Shown: positions 1 to 6,762 of the stretch, in pieces
Layout of the letters: each line of letters starts with the position of its first letter
Numbering within the stretch: position 1 is the first letter of the stretch
Assembly: GCA_021800575.1 (NCBI GenBank)
Contig: JAJYYW010000024.1
Span: forward strand, 1 to 10,269
Source: a bacterium
GTDB taxonomy: Bacteria > JAMCPX01
Length of the DNA stretch: 10,269 nucleotides
Reading direction: 5' to 3'
Program-made: the position numbers and the translations under genes
Notes under the pieces: model-generated
Told to the model about the DNA's origin: nothing
The model's input: only the letters and a program-made list of their open reading frames with translations
Databases searched by the model: none

Positions 1-248
1 TTACCCGTTTTGAAAAAGCTATACACCAGTCGTATCGAGAGTCGTCGAGTAGGAACTGGAACCGATAGGCCAATAGTTTATAAAACCATAGCATTGGCAA
101 GGATATGGCAAATACATATTCACGACATTACATCCATCTTGCAGGAGCTCCAACCGGGCCGCCCTTCAACAAATGCTTATATACGCGCACCTACACAAGT
201 TTAACGCCATCGTTGTGTGGGCCACAGGGTTTAACGTCCCTGGTCCCG
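1..248. other. No supportable gene (left-edge spacer)
   Basis: I see no convincing gene here on either strand. A plus-strand frame from a TTG at 10 to a stop at 204 is open, but it has no ribosome site and no recognisable motif. A minus-strand frame from an ATG at 117 to a stop at 19-21 would give about 32 residues rich in Tyr, Ser and Thr, also unrecognised. The stretch looks less GC-rich than the genes to its right. Its only structured part is the attC-like element at 199-254, listed separately. Confidence 0.5.
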
Positions 249-254
249 TTAGGC
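199..254 (-). repeat. attC-like element (speculative integron recombination site)
   Basis: Read on the minus strand, the element opens with GCCTAAC (254-248), which fits the attC core RYYYAAC, and closes with GTTAAAC (205-199), which fits GTTRRRY. It spans 56 bp, at the lower limit for attC sites. A second GTTAAAC lies inside at 235-229, and TGTGGGCCACA at 216-226 is a near-perfect palindrome. The TAA stop of the antitoxin remnant (251-249) lies inside the first core, as is common for integron cassette genes. Against it, the inner L boxes do not pair well beyond TAACG, and two such loose 7-mers within 60 bases are expected about once by chance in a window this size. Confidence 0.2.
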
Positions 255-365
255 TATTTTAAGTTCCTTCTTGATTTTTTCCCTCAGCCATTGCCGAACC
301 AGCGTCTGACAGGACATGTTTTTCATGGTGGCAATCTTTTTGATGGACTGGAGATAATTGAGCAA
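249..365 (-). pseudogene. CopG-like antitoxin remnant (ribbon-helix-helix tail)
   Basis: This minus-strand frame is open from 437 down to a TAA at 251-249, and its C-terminal part reads SIKKIATMKNMSCQTLVRQ followed by WLREKIKKELKIA. That is the helix-turn-helix half of CopG-type antitoxins paired with BrnT-like toxins, whose usual form is like KKIAxxKGMSYQTLIRQWL. There is no ATG or GTG before the helices. The only possible start is a TTG at 365-363, and the usual N-terminal 40 or so residues with the DNA-binding beta strand are not recognisable. It starts just after the toxin remnant stop (381-379), the expected toxin-antitoxin order. I read it as a damaged antitoxin. A short functional form starting at TTG is less likely. 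Confidence 0.5.
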
Positions 366-378
366 CGCCTTCTTATCA

Positions 379-522
379 TTATGCTTCTCTATGGCTTCTC
401 CAGTATTTCTTTTCGGCCTGTTCCATATCCCAGCCGGTTATTATTCTTGCAATGCCCTTGCCTTTCAGTTCAAAGACGATCGTGAGAAATCTGGTTATCA
501 CTGTTTTACAGCTCAACACCAT
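379..522 (-). pseudogene. BrnT-like toxin remnant (C-terminal half)
   Basis: From an ATG at 522 to a TAA at 381-379 this frame gives 47 residues, including RFLTIVFELKGKGIARIITG and then WDMEQAEKKYWRSHREA. The pattern (FLTIVFE strand, a Gly-rich turn, ARIIT strand, WDM, then a basic E-K-Y-R helix) matches the C-terminal half of BrnT-type RNase toxins, normally about 90 residues. The frame stays open upstream only to 567, and the N-terminal half is absent from all three minus frames. The toxin is therefore truncated and presumably inactive. Its position just upstream of a CopG-like tail supports the family call, which rests on pattern memory and not on an alignment. Confidence 0.5.
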
Positions 523-538
523 TGGACATAATAGCGGT

Positions 539-557
539 ACCAATGCTGCGCATTGGT
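539..557. terminator. Hairpin after the Fe-S protein gene
   Basis: ACCAATGC, a three-base loop, then GCATTGGT make a perfect 8-bp stem 22 bases beyond the stop codon at 580-582. No T-run follows on either strand, so it is not a classical intrinsic terminator. It may block 3' exonucleases, or simply be a chance inverted repeat. Confidence 0.35.
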
Positions 558-579
558 TAGGGATTTACAGGAGCAGAGG

Positions 580-1791
580 TTATTTTTTTAATCCCGCTGC
601 AAGGAGGTTGACCGTGTGCACAACGGTCACGCTGCTGTGCTCTTCGATAAGCATGGCGCCAATGTTTGCCATGCACCCGGGAAAGCCCGTGGCGACTGTT
701 GCAGCGCCGGTTGCGCGTATGTCATCCGTCTTTTTCCTGGTGATAGCCCGCGAAAGCTCCCGGTGTTTCAGGTGGAACGCGCCACCCAGCCCGCAGCACC
801 TGTCCGGATGCTCCATCTCCCGGAGAATGTAGCCCGCCCGCTCCAGCAACCGCCGCGGTTCCTGCGAAACGGCCATGCCTCTCTTGAGATGACACGAATC
901 GTGGTAGGTGATGGTCACGTCGCCGCGCTCAGCGCGCCGGAAAACGTCCGGATCAACGACCTCCGTGATATCCTTTACCTTTTCCGAGAATTTGCTGACC
1001 TTTTCTTTCTCGGCAGGGTCATCAAACAGCAGGGGATAGTAATGCTTGAGCATGGCGCCGCACGAACCGCACGCGGTCACGATCGTGTCCGCAGTTTCAA
1101 ACAACGAAACAACAGCTCGCGCCTGCCGTAGTGCTGTCTTCGTATCGCCCATACTCAGGGCTGGCAGGCCGCAGCATGCCTGCCCTGCCGGTATGTACGG
1201 GTTTTTCCCGGATGCGAGGAGGAGTCTGACAGCATCCCCGGCAACCGCATGGTTTATAAAATCGATGAGGCATCCGAGAAAAAAGCCCGTTGCCGCCGGT
1301 TGCGTATGGGCGTTCTTCTTCGATGCCGAGAACTTTTCACCCCGGATCTCCGGGATGACATGGCGTGCGGGCAGGCGGTAAAACACGCCCGATCCGGACA
1401 CCATTTTTTCTCCGGCAACCTCCTCAACAACCGAGCCCAGTTTAAAACTCGTGGACGTGTTTGAAAATACAACCTTGGTCAGGACAGTTTCCATGAGCCT
1501 GTGCCCTGCGTACCCTGAAAGTTGTTGCCGCGCTGAAAGGACCATCAGGTCGACGCGGACACCGTTGGGGCACACCGCGGAGCATGCCGTACACAGGAGA
1601 CATTCGGACAGGAATCGTTTCGTTCTTTTGGAAGCGTTCAGCGCATGACCGGACAGTGCCTGGACCAGTGCCGTCTTTCCCCGGGGCGACGCCCCCTCTT
1701 CCTTTTCCTCATGAAACACAGGACACACGGACCTGCACTTCCCGCATTTGACGCAAAGATTATAATAATCTTCCTGATTGAACAACATCAT
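580..1791 (-). CDS. GlcF-like Fe-S protein (4Fe-4S ferredoxin plus two CCG domains)
   Basis: This 403-residue protein resembles the iron-sulfur subunit of glycolate oxidase and related 2-hydroxyacid dehydrogenases, which passes electrons from an FAD partner toward quinones or other carriers at the membrane. Two 4Fe-4S motifs are complete: C13-C16-C19-C23-Pro and C64-C67-C70-C74-Pro. Two cysteine-rich CCG modules follow: C174, C206-C207-G, C241/C244, then C300, C332-C333-G, C373. The length suits GlcF. No FAD-binding GlcD partner lies in the window, so the redox partner is unknown and the substrate (glycolate, lactate or other) cannot be assigned. The start is ATG at 1791 or the adjacent ATG at 1788; neither has a clear Shine-Dalgarno. 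A strong hairpin (1813-1839) sits 21 bases upstream. It lies 123 bases after the RRM gene on the same strand, so it may share a transcript or have its own promoter. Confidence 0.88.
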   Translation of the reverse strand: MMLFNQEDYYNLCVKCGKCRSVCPVFHEEKEEGASPRGKTALVQALSGHALNASKRTKRFLSECLLCTACSAVCPNGVRVDLMVLSARQQLSGYAGHRLMETVLTKVVFSNTSTSFKLGSVVEEVAGEKMVSGSGVFYRLPARHVIPEIRGEKFSASKKNAHTQPAATGFFLGCLIDFINHAVAGDAVRLLLASGKNPYIPAGQACCGLPALSMGDTKTALRQARAVVSLFETADTIVTACGSCGAMLKHYYPLLFDDPAEKEKVSKFSEKVKDITEVVDPDVFRRAERGDVTITYHDSCHLKRGMAVSQEPRRLLERAGYILREMEHPDRCCGLGGAFHLKHRELSRAITRKKTDDIRATGAATVATGFPGCMANIGAMLIEEHSSVTVVHTVNLLAAGLKK

Positions 1792-1812
1792 AAGAAGTAT
1801 TCAGAAGAATCG

Positions 1813-1839
1813 TGCTGGATCTGCCGTGCAAATCCAGCA
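1813..1839 (-). promoter_or_regulatory. 12-bp hairpin in the leader of the Fe-S protein gene
   Basis: On the minus strand TGCTGGATTTGC, loop ACG, GCAGATCCAGCA forms a 12-bp stem with a single T-G wobble. On the plus strand that pair would be a C-A mismatch, so the minus-strand RNA is the better folder. It ends 21 bases before the ATG at 1791. It could be a terminator or attenuator, an mRNA-stabilising stem, or a protein-binding site. The following bases (CGATTCTTCTG) are only mildly T-rich. Confidence 0.5.
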
Positions 1840-1882
1840 ACGTCATATATCGAGAGTAATAATGTAAACTGAGGATTGCAAA

Positions 1883-1905
1883 CTGCCCGTTCCGTGAACA
1901 GGCAG
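1883..1905 (-). terminator. Hairpin after the RRM gene, probable terminator
   Basis: On the minus strand CTGCCTGTTC, loop ACG, GAACGGGCAG forms a 10-bp stem with one T-G wobble, starting 9 bases after the RRM stop codon and followed by TTT. The position suits an intrinsic terminator, but the T-run is short, so termination may be partial and allow read-through to the Fe-S gene. Confidence 0.5.
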
Positions 1906-1914
1906 GTTCATGTG

Positions 1915-2241
1915 TTAGTATCCTCCGCTTCTGCTGTTGCCTCCCCTGAATCCGCCCTTCCTGCTGCCGCCGCCAAAACTGCCGCCCTCTCTTTTCTCCA
2001 TGGGCTTGGCCTCGGCGACCCGGATGTTCCGGCCCTTGAAATCCGTCCCATTGATCTGCTCGATAGCCTTTTTCGCTTCTTCATCGTTGGTCATTTCAAC
2101 AAATCCAAAGCCTTTTGAGCGCTCCGAATACTTATCCTTGATAATGGAAACACTCTGGACCGCGCCGATTTTCCCGAACAGCTCTTTCACTTCGTCTTCC
2201 GTTGTGTTGAACGAAAGGTTGCCTACATACAGTTTTAACAT
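1915..2241 (-). CDS. Glycine-rich RRM RNA-binding protein
   Basis: This 108-residue protein has a single RNA recognition motif (about residues 2-80) and a basic Gly/Arg/Ser tail (about 84-108). RNP2 is LYVGNL at residues 4-9 and RNP1 is KGFGFVEM at 43-50, with the aromatic residues that stack on RNA in place (Y5, F45, F47). Small RRM proteins with RGG-type tails are common in cyanobacteria and in Desulfobacterota and are linked to cold response or RNA metabolism. The RNA targets here are unknown. The ATG at 2241 has a strong ribosome site (AAGGAG, seven A residues before the ATG). It lies 52 bases after the acyl-CoA synthetase stop on the same strand, and I see no clear separate promoter in that gap, so co-transcription is likely. 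Two hairpins follow, a possible place for autoregulation, as known for other RNA-binding proteins. That is inference. Confidence 0.95.
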   Translation of the reverse strand: MLKLYVGNLSFNTTEDEVKELFGKIGAVQSVSIIKDKYSERSKGFGFVEMTNDEEAKKAIEQINGTDFKGRNIRVAEAKPMEKREGGSFGGGSRKGGFRGGNSRSGGY

Positions 2242-2293
2242 TTTTTTCTCCTTTGTTTAAAGTATGACGTTAATGAACATATATACGATTGAT

Positions 2294-4231
2294 CTATACT
2301 GCCTGGGCAATACTATTCAGGGAAGAAAGATTTTCGACTGAAGACGTATCCGCGATCTGCTGGCCAAGGTACGCGGCCTTGACAAACCGCCTGAGGATTT
2401 TCGCGTTCCTCGTCTTGGGAAGTTCGCCCGTAAATTTTATGGTCTTGGGTGTCGTTGATTTTCCTAGGGCAGAGGCGACAAGCTGTACCAGCTCGGCCCT
2501 CAGTTCCTCGGACGGTGTATAGCCCGGCTTGAGAACGACAAAACATGCCAGGGCCTCTCCTTTTAAGGGATCAGGAACACCGATGGCTGCGGCCTCTGTT
2601 ACTGCCGCGTGGGACACCAAGATAGATTCCACTTCAGCCGGCCCGACACGCTTGCCGGCCACCTTGATGGTGTCATCTGACCTTCCGTGTAAAAACCAAT
2701 AGCCGTCCTTGTCAACAGACGCCCAATCCCCGTGTACCCAGACGTGCGGCCACCGGTTCCAGTAGGTCTCCGTGTACCGCTGTGGATCGTGCCATATTCC
2801 CCGGGTCATACTGGGCCACGGCTTCTTACACACCAGCTCGCCGACCTTACCCCTGACCGGCTGTGCGTTATCATCGAAAACATCGATGGCCATGCCGAGC
2901 GACGGACCGCCCAGAGAACATGGCTTCAGCGGCTTGACCGGATGGACAGAAAGGAAGCATGCGCCAATCTCGGTACCGCCGGAGAGGTTGATAATGGGAC
3001 ACCGTTGTTTTCCTACCTCTTTGTACAGCCACATCCACGGTACCGGGTTCCACGGCTCGCCGGTTGATCCGAACAGGCGAAGGCTCGTCAGATCGTGCGC
3101 GTTGGGCCATTGATCCCCGCTCCGCATAAATGCCCGTACCGCTGTCGGTGAAATACCCAAGGTTGTTATCCGGTGACGTTCTACCATCTCCCAGAGCCGG
3201 TCCGGTTTAGGCCAATCCGGGGCCCCTTCATAAAAAAACAGGGTTCCTCCCATCGCCAGTCCGCCGACAACCTCCCACGGCCCCATGATCCAACCCATGT
3301 CCGTAAACCAGAACAGTATGTCCTGATCCTTCATATCGACCTGAAACGCTATTTCTTCCGCCTGTTTAACGAGGAATCCCCCGTGTACATGGACAGCTCC
3401 CTTTGGCCTGCCGGTTGTACCCGACGTATAGATGACCATCCACGGTGTTTCGGAAGTAAGTTTTTCCGTCGGCGATATGACCGGTTTGTCCTGAACAAAG
3501 CTTTCCCAGTCAATGTCTCTCTTGTCGGTCCAGGGAACATCGATGTGCAGCCGTTTAAAGACGACTACGCGCTGTACCCCGGGGCTCATGCGAAGGGCAG
3601 CATCTGCAATCTTCTTCATCTCCACAACACCGCCTTTCCGGTAGAACCCGTCTGCGGTGAAGAGCAGTTTGACCGACGCATCGTTGAGCCTCGACGCTAT
3701 TGCCTCGGGGCCGTACCCGGAAAACACGGGAATAAAAATTGCTCCTATTTTTGCTATTGCAAGCAGTGTGACCGCCGTCTCCGGTATCATGGGCAAATAC
3801 ACACCGACCGCATCGCCCGTGCGTATACCGGCGTCCTTCAGTCCTTCTGCTACCCGGTTCACCTCGCGATACAGATCGAGATAGGTCAGTTTTCTTATTT
3901 CGTGATTTTCACCTTCCCAGATAAGGGCGAGCTTGTGCCGCCGGTAGGTGTTGATATGTTTGTCCACGCAATTATGGGTAATATTGATCTTGCCGCCGGT
4001 AAACCACTGCGCCCACTCGATTCCCTTGTTCGCACGGAGAACCTGTGTGTACGGCGCATACCATTCTATACCAAGGAACTGATTTACAGCGTTCCAGAAC
4101 CATTCTATGTCATCCTGCGAGCGCTGAAGGAGACCCTCGAAGCTTTTGACTTTCTGTGCTCTCATGAATGCGACTACATTACTGTTTTCTACTGTCTGCT
4201 CAAAGCCCTTCCAGTAAAGCTTCTTCACCAA
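2294..4231 (-). CDS. AMP-forming acyl-CoA synthetase (acetyl-CoA synthetase-like, substrate uncertain)
   Basis: The 645-residue cytosolic enzyme belongs to the adenylate-forming superfamily: it activates a carboxylic acid with ATP to an acyl-AMP and then transfers it to CoA. An Acs-type N-terminal domain is present (WFTGGKINITHNCVDKH, about residues 76-92). The ATP-binding loop YTSGTTGRPKG is at 268-278, the SGGTEIG motif at about 417-423, the HGDWASVDKDGYWFLHGRSDD core at 500-520, the hinge region IKVAGKRVGPAEVE at 522-535 and the catalytic lysine K611 in PKTRNAKILRR. True acetyl-CoA synthetases carry WWQTETG where this protein has NLSGGTEIG, so its acid need not be acetate. Propionate, a branched or a hydroxy acid are possible. 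The start is TTG at 4231, chosen because AGGAG lies nine bases before it. A GTG one codon later would be 12 bases away. The promoter at 4264-4292 precedes it, and it heads the RRM and Fe-S genes. Confidence 0.93.
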   Translation of the reverse strand: MVKKLYWKGFEQTVENSNVVAFMRAQKVKSFEGLLQRSQDDIEWFWNAVNQFLGIEWYAPYTQVLRANKGIEWAQWFTGGKINITHNCVDKHINTYRRHKLALIWEGENHEIRKLTYLDLYREVNRVAEGLKDAGIRTGDAVGVYLPMIPETAVTLLAIAKIGAIFIPVFSGYGPEAIASRLNDASVKLLFTADGFYRKGGVVEMKKIADAALRMSPGVQRVVVFKRLHIDVPWTDKRDIDWESFVQDKPVISPTEKLTSETPWMVIYTSGTTGRPKGAVHVHGGFLVKQAEEIAFQVDMKDQDILFWFTDMGWIMGPWEVVGGLAMGGTLFFYEGAPDWPKPDRLWEMVERHRITTLGISPTAVRAFMRSGDQWPNAHDLTSLRLFGSTGEPWNPVPWMWLYKEVGKQRCPIINLSGGTEIGACFLSVHPVKPLKPCSLGGPSLGMAIDVFDDNAQPVRGKVGELVCKKPWPSMTRGIWHDPQRYTETYWNRWPHVWVHGDWASVDKDGYWFLHGRSDDTIKVAGKRVGPAEVESILVSHAAVTEAAAIGVPDPLKGEALACFVVLKPGYTPSEELRAELVQLVASALGKSTTPKTIKFTGELPKTRNAKILRRFVKAAYLGQQIADTSSVENLSSLNSIAQAV

Positions 4232-4263
4232 TGAAATATTCTCCTGTTACGATCATGGCATAC

Positions 4264-4292
4264 TGTATACGCTTGGCGGGAATAAAAGTCAA
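4264..4292 (-). promoter_or_regulatory. Sigma70-type promoter of the acyl-CoA synthetase gene
   Basis: On the minus strand TTGACT (4292-4287, five of six matches to the -35 consensus) is followed after exactly 17 bases by TATACA (4269-4264, four of six matches to the -10 consensus). This predicts a start near 4257 and a leader of about 26 bases that contains the AGGAG ribosome site. Confidence 0.6.
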
Positions 4293-4325
4293 CAAAGACC
4301 TCTGTGCGGGTTTCCGGACACCGGT

Positions 4326-5075
4326 TTACACCGTGTGCAGGGGAAACAATTGGCCCGGTTCGAGTACCGTGACACAAGCGCCGATACCTGCGCGCCGTGC
4401 CGATTGTTGCAGGCGTTTGACGGGCTCGTCGAGGGGCTCAAGGGAAAGCCGAAACGCGCCCCAGTGTATCGGGATCAGGTGCTTTGCCTTGAGCTCACGC
4501 ATCGCCTGAACGCAGTTTTCCGGGGTCATGTGGTGGCCGAATGCAGACCACGGTTTATACGCACCGATCGGCAGCAGGGCCAGGTCCAGCCTGAATATGC
4601 TGCCGATATCCCGGAAGCCGTCAAACCATCCTGTATCGCCTGCGAAGTATACCTGATACGTCCCGTCTATGACATAGCCCTGGTACTGGCTCTTGACCAG
4701 GGGGTTTCTTCCCTGGAAGTGTTTCGCGGGCACGGCTACGATCCTCATGCCGTGGACCGTGGTTTGCTCCCACCATGCGAGTGTTCTGACATCGCGGAAT
4801 CCGTACCGGTGAAAATACCGGCCGAGCCCCCGGGGCACCACAACAACGGCGTCCCTCTTCAGCCGCTGCACGGTCCTGAGGTCTAGATGATCGTAATGCC
4901 CGTGGGAGATCAGGACGAGGTTGACGGTATCGAGCTGTGCCTGGGTAAGACCCGGTTTGCTTTGTCTGCGAATGGTCCATATCCGCGTGCTGAGGTTGGG
5001 GTCCGTAAGGATGGCGGCATTCCCCATCTGTATCAGGACCGTGGAGTGTCCTCCGTATATGACCTGTTGTTCCAT
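4326..5075 (-). CDS. Metallo-beta-lactamase-fold hydrolase (UlaG/NAPE-PLD-like)
   Basis: This protein is about 249 residues from the ATG at 5075. It is a metal-dependent hydrolase with the metallo-beta-lactamase fold. Counted from that start, the metal motif is H58-G-H60-Y-D62-H63, followed by H119 (PAKHFQGR), D147 (FAGDTG) and H204 (PIHWG), so all usual metal ligands for two ions appear to be present. The N-terminal GGHSTVLIQ and LTDPNLS are typical of the COG2220 group, which includes L-ascorbate-6-phosphate lactonase UlaG and N-acyl-phosphatidylethanolamine phospholipase D. The substrate cannot be told from the sequence. An alternative ATG at 5111 adds 12 residues and sits 5 bases after the stop of the membrane protein gene. 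I prefer 5075 because family members begin just before GHST, but neither start has a strong ribosome site. It is probably co-transcribed with the upstream membrane protein. Confidence 0.88.
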   Translation of the reverse strand: MEQQVIYGGHSTVLIQMGNAAILTDPNLSTRIWTIRRQSKPGLTQAQLDTVNLVLISHGHYDHLDLRTVQRLKRDAVVVVPRGLGRYFHRYGFRDVRTLAWWEQTTVHGMRIVAVPAKHFQGRNPLVKSQYQGYVIDGTYQVYFAGDTGWFDGFRDIGSIFRLDLALLPIGAYKPWSAFGHHMTPENCVQAMRELKAKHLIPIHWGAFRLSLEPLDEPVKRLQQSARRAGIGACVTVLEPGQLFPLHTV

Positions 5076-5116
5076 GAACCCGTGTTCCCGCTGTCGTGCC
5101 CCGGCATGCATCCCGG

Positions 5117-5986
5117 TTACTGTGCTTGCCGTTGCTGTTTCAGCTTCTTTGCCTTCATCACGCGCCGGTATGAATACACGAACGCTGGTACCGCCACGCT
5201 GACCATGAAGATCGATATCAGGGTATAATCCGAGATATAGGGCAGCTTGAGATCAATCCCTGCGAGCGTCAGGAAGCCGGCTATAATAAAGAGCAGGCCG
5301 CCGAAGAACAGGGTCCTGCCGCCGGTTTCCGCGCCTATCTTTTTGATGTCGTCCTGGGTGAGCGACGAGACCCAGCTCAGTGACATGCCGAATACCGCAC
5401 CGATACCCAGCAGCATGATCATCGTGCCGATGCCGAAAACCATTCCCGGAACAAACCCGAGATACGCATCCGGCATCCTTGGCGCTGCCACGGTGTTGAC
5501 AAACAAGGAGAATCCGCCAAATCCGAATCCTGCGATAAAGCCGTGTATAAAGGTCCACCGGACCGGAGGAGCGCTGACCGCGGACTCACAGTCCTCGCAC
5601 GCGGTACTGAGTATCCGGGAACTCGTTTCCATGTGGCGGACGTCTGTATGATGGTGCCCGACAAAATGCAGGTGCGGGTAAATATTTTTCTTCAGCACAA
5701 TGACCCCTGCCGCGAACATGACGACACCGACGATCAGATAGATGTACCTGCTGATGCTGAAAACGAACGGGGCCAGCGCGAGATAGGCGAGCTCCGATAC
5801 GATCGCCCGCTGTACCGTGAATGCGAGCGAGAAATAGAAGGCCGCCTTCATGCCCTGCTTACCGCTGCCGCCGCCTATCGCATAACTGAAGGTGATAGGC
5901 CAGGTATGCTCATCGGGCAGGATACCGTGGAGCAGGCCGAACAGGAAAGAATATGTAACCGCTATCCATGCGTTCATGGAGTTCAT
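5117..5986 (-). CDS. Polytopic membrane protein, NicO/UreH-like metal transporter family
   Basis: This 289-residue integral membrane protein has about seven hydrophobic segments (roughly residues 8-22, 47-72, 81-98, 145-167, 175-203, 226-243, 252-272). The first contains HGILPDEH (H20 to H27), resembling the H-x4-D-H type signature of nickel/cobalt carriers such as NiCoT, RcnA and UreH. The loop between segments three and four (about 99-143) is rich in metal-binding residues: PHLHFVGHHHTD at 104-115 and CEDC at 130-133. A role in moving nickel, cobalt or another divalent metal is likely. Import or export cannot be decided, and a TauE/SafE-type label could be given by other methods. The C-terminus is strongly basic (K/R/Q), suggesting a cytosolic tail. 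The start is ATG at 5986, with another in-frame ATG at 5977. The metallo-hydrolase follows directly and may depend on the same metal. Confidence 0.75.
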   Translation of the reverse strand: MNSMNAWIAVTYSFLFGLLHGILPDEHTWPITFSYAIGGGSGKQGMKAAFYFSLAFTVQRAIVSELAYLALAPFVFSISRYIYLIVGVVMFAAGVIVLKKNIYPHLHFVGHHHTDVRHMETSSRILSTACEDCESAVSAPPVRWTFIHGFIAGFGFGGFSLFVNTVAAPRMPDAYLGFVPGMVFGIGTMIMLLGIGAVFGMSLSWVSSLTQDDIKKIGAETGGRTLFFGGLLFIIAGFLTLAGIDLKLPYISDYTLISIFMVSVAVPAFVYSYRRVMKAKKLKQQRQAQ

Positions 5987-6009
5987 AACTTAATACAGGA
6001 CAAAACAAT

Positions 6010-6039
6010 TTGCAATGGCACTCTACACGGGCGTATACT
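6010..6039 (+). promoter_or_regulatory. Promoter of the PuuD-like gene, leaderless layout
   Basis: TTGCAA (6010-6015, four of six matches to -35) and TATACT (6034-6039, five of six matches to -10) are separated by 18 bases. The predicted transcript start, six to seven bases after the -10, falls on or next to the ATG at 6046, which has no ribosome site before it. Confidence 0.5.
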
Positions 6040-6045
6040 TACCCT

Positions 6046-6750
6046 ATGGAAGCTCTGAGAAAAATTCCCCTTATCGGCATTACTGCTGATACGGGCGACA
6101 TCAACAGCCGTCCGTCGTATTTCATTTACAAGGCATACATCCTCGCCGTAGAACGTGCCGGCGGTATTCCGGTTTTGCTCACCGAAACGCCGCAGGTTCA
6201 CGACCTTGTCGGTCGGCTGGACGGGCTCGTCATTTCAGGCGGAAACTTCGACATCTCCCCTGCCCTGTACGGTGAAGCACCCCTGATGAACCTCGTTACC
6301 CTCCCGGACAGAACGGCATTCGAGGCAGCGGTTTATATCGAGTCCCTGATAAAGGGCGTCCCGGTTCTCGGTATCTGCGGAGGCTGCCAGTTAATCAACG
6401 TCATAGCAGGAGGATCCCTGTACCAGGACATCAAACTGCAGGTCCCTGCAAGCCGCGACCACACACAGGGCGAACACCTTGTTGTAATCGAACCCCGCAC
6501 CACGCTGCACTCGATCCTCGGCCAGGACAGCACGCCGGCAAACACGAGCCACCATCAGGCTGTCAGGGAACCGGGCAGGGACATCATCGTCAGCGCTCGG
6601 GCAGGCGACGGGGTCATCGAGGCAATAGAACACCGGGACTTTCCCAACGTGCTCGGGATCCAGTGGCATCCCGAAAGGATGGACCAGGACATGCAGGGTA
6701 TCTACCGCTGGCTGGTCGCACAGGCATCGGGTCATTCCCCGAAGCCCTGA
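6046..6750 (+). CDS. PuuD-like gamma-glutamyl hydrolase (peptidase C26)
   Basis: This 234-residue class I glutamine-amidotransferase-fold hydrolase resembles PuuD, which cleaves gamma-glutamyl-GABA in putrescine breakdown. The nucleophile is C111 in GICGGCQ, and the other triad members are H208 and E210 in QWHPE. The family GG-x-D-x2-P-x2-Y pattern is visible as GGNFDISPALYGE (65-77). Canonical PuuD proteins have Arg two residues before the Gly-x-Gln (GICRGxQ); here it is Gly and a second Cys follows, so the substrate may differ from gamma-glutamyl-GABA. The ATG at 6046 is preferred over a TTG at 6010, because the TTG lies in the promoter and the protein fits the family from MEALRKIPLIGIT. 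It is the only plus-strand gene, divergent from the metal-transporter-like gene and convergent with the GH38 gene. No other putrescine gene is in the window. Confidence 0.9.
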   Translation: MEALRKIPLIGITADTGDINSRPSYFIYKAYILAVERAGGIPVLLTETPQVHDLVGRLDGLVISGGNFDISPALYGEAPLMNLVTLPDRTAFEAAVYIESLIKGVPVLGICGGCQLINVIAGGSLYQDIKLQVPASRDHTQGEHLVVIEPRTTLHSILGQDSTPANTSHHQAVREPGRDIIVSARAGDGVIEAIEHRDFPNVLGIQWHPERMDQDMQGIYRWLVAQASGHSPKP

Positions 6751-6762
6751 GGTTCCCTCTTT

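Noticed and set aside
10..204. Plus-strand frame of 64 codons ending at a GTTTAAC motif
   Set aside because: It starts with TTG, has no ribosome site, no known motif and unremarkable composition; the stop in GTTTAAC fits chance.
105..485. Plus-strand frame of 126 codons
   Set aside because: It is antisense to the toxin and antitoxin remnants, whose residue patterns fit known families, so it is treated as a shadow.
3173..4234. Long 353-codon plus-strand frame
   Set aside because: It is the antisense shadow of the acyl-CoA synthetase gene, which has all family motifs.
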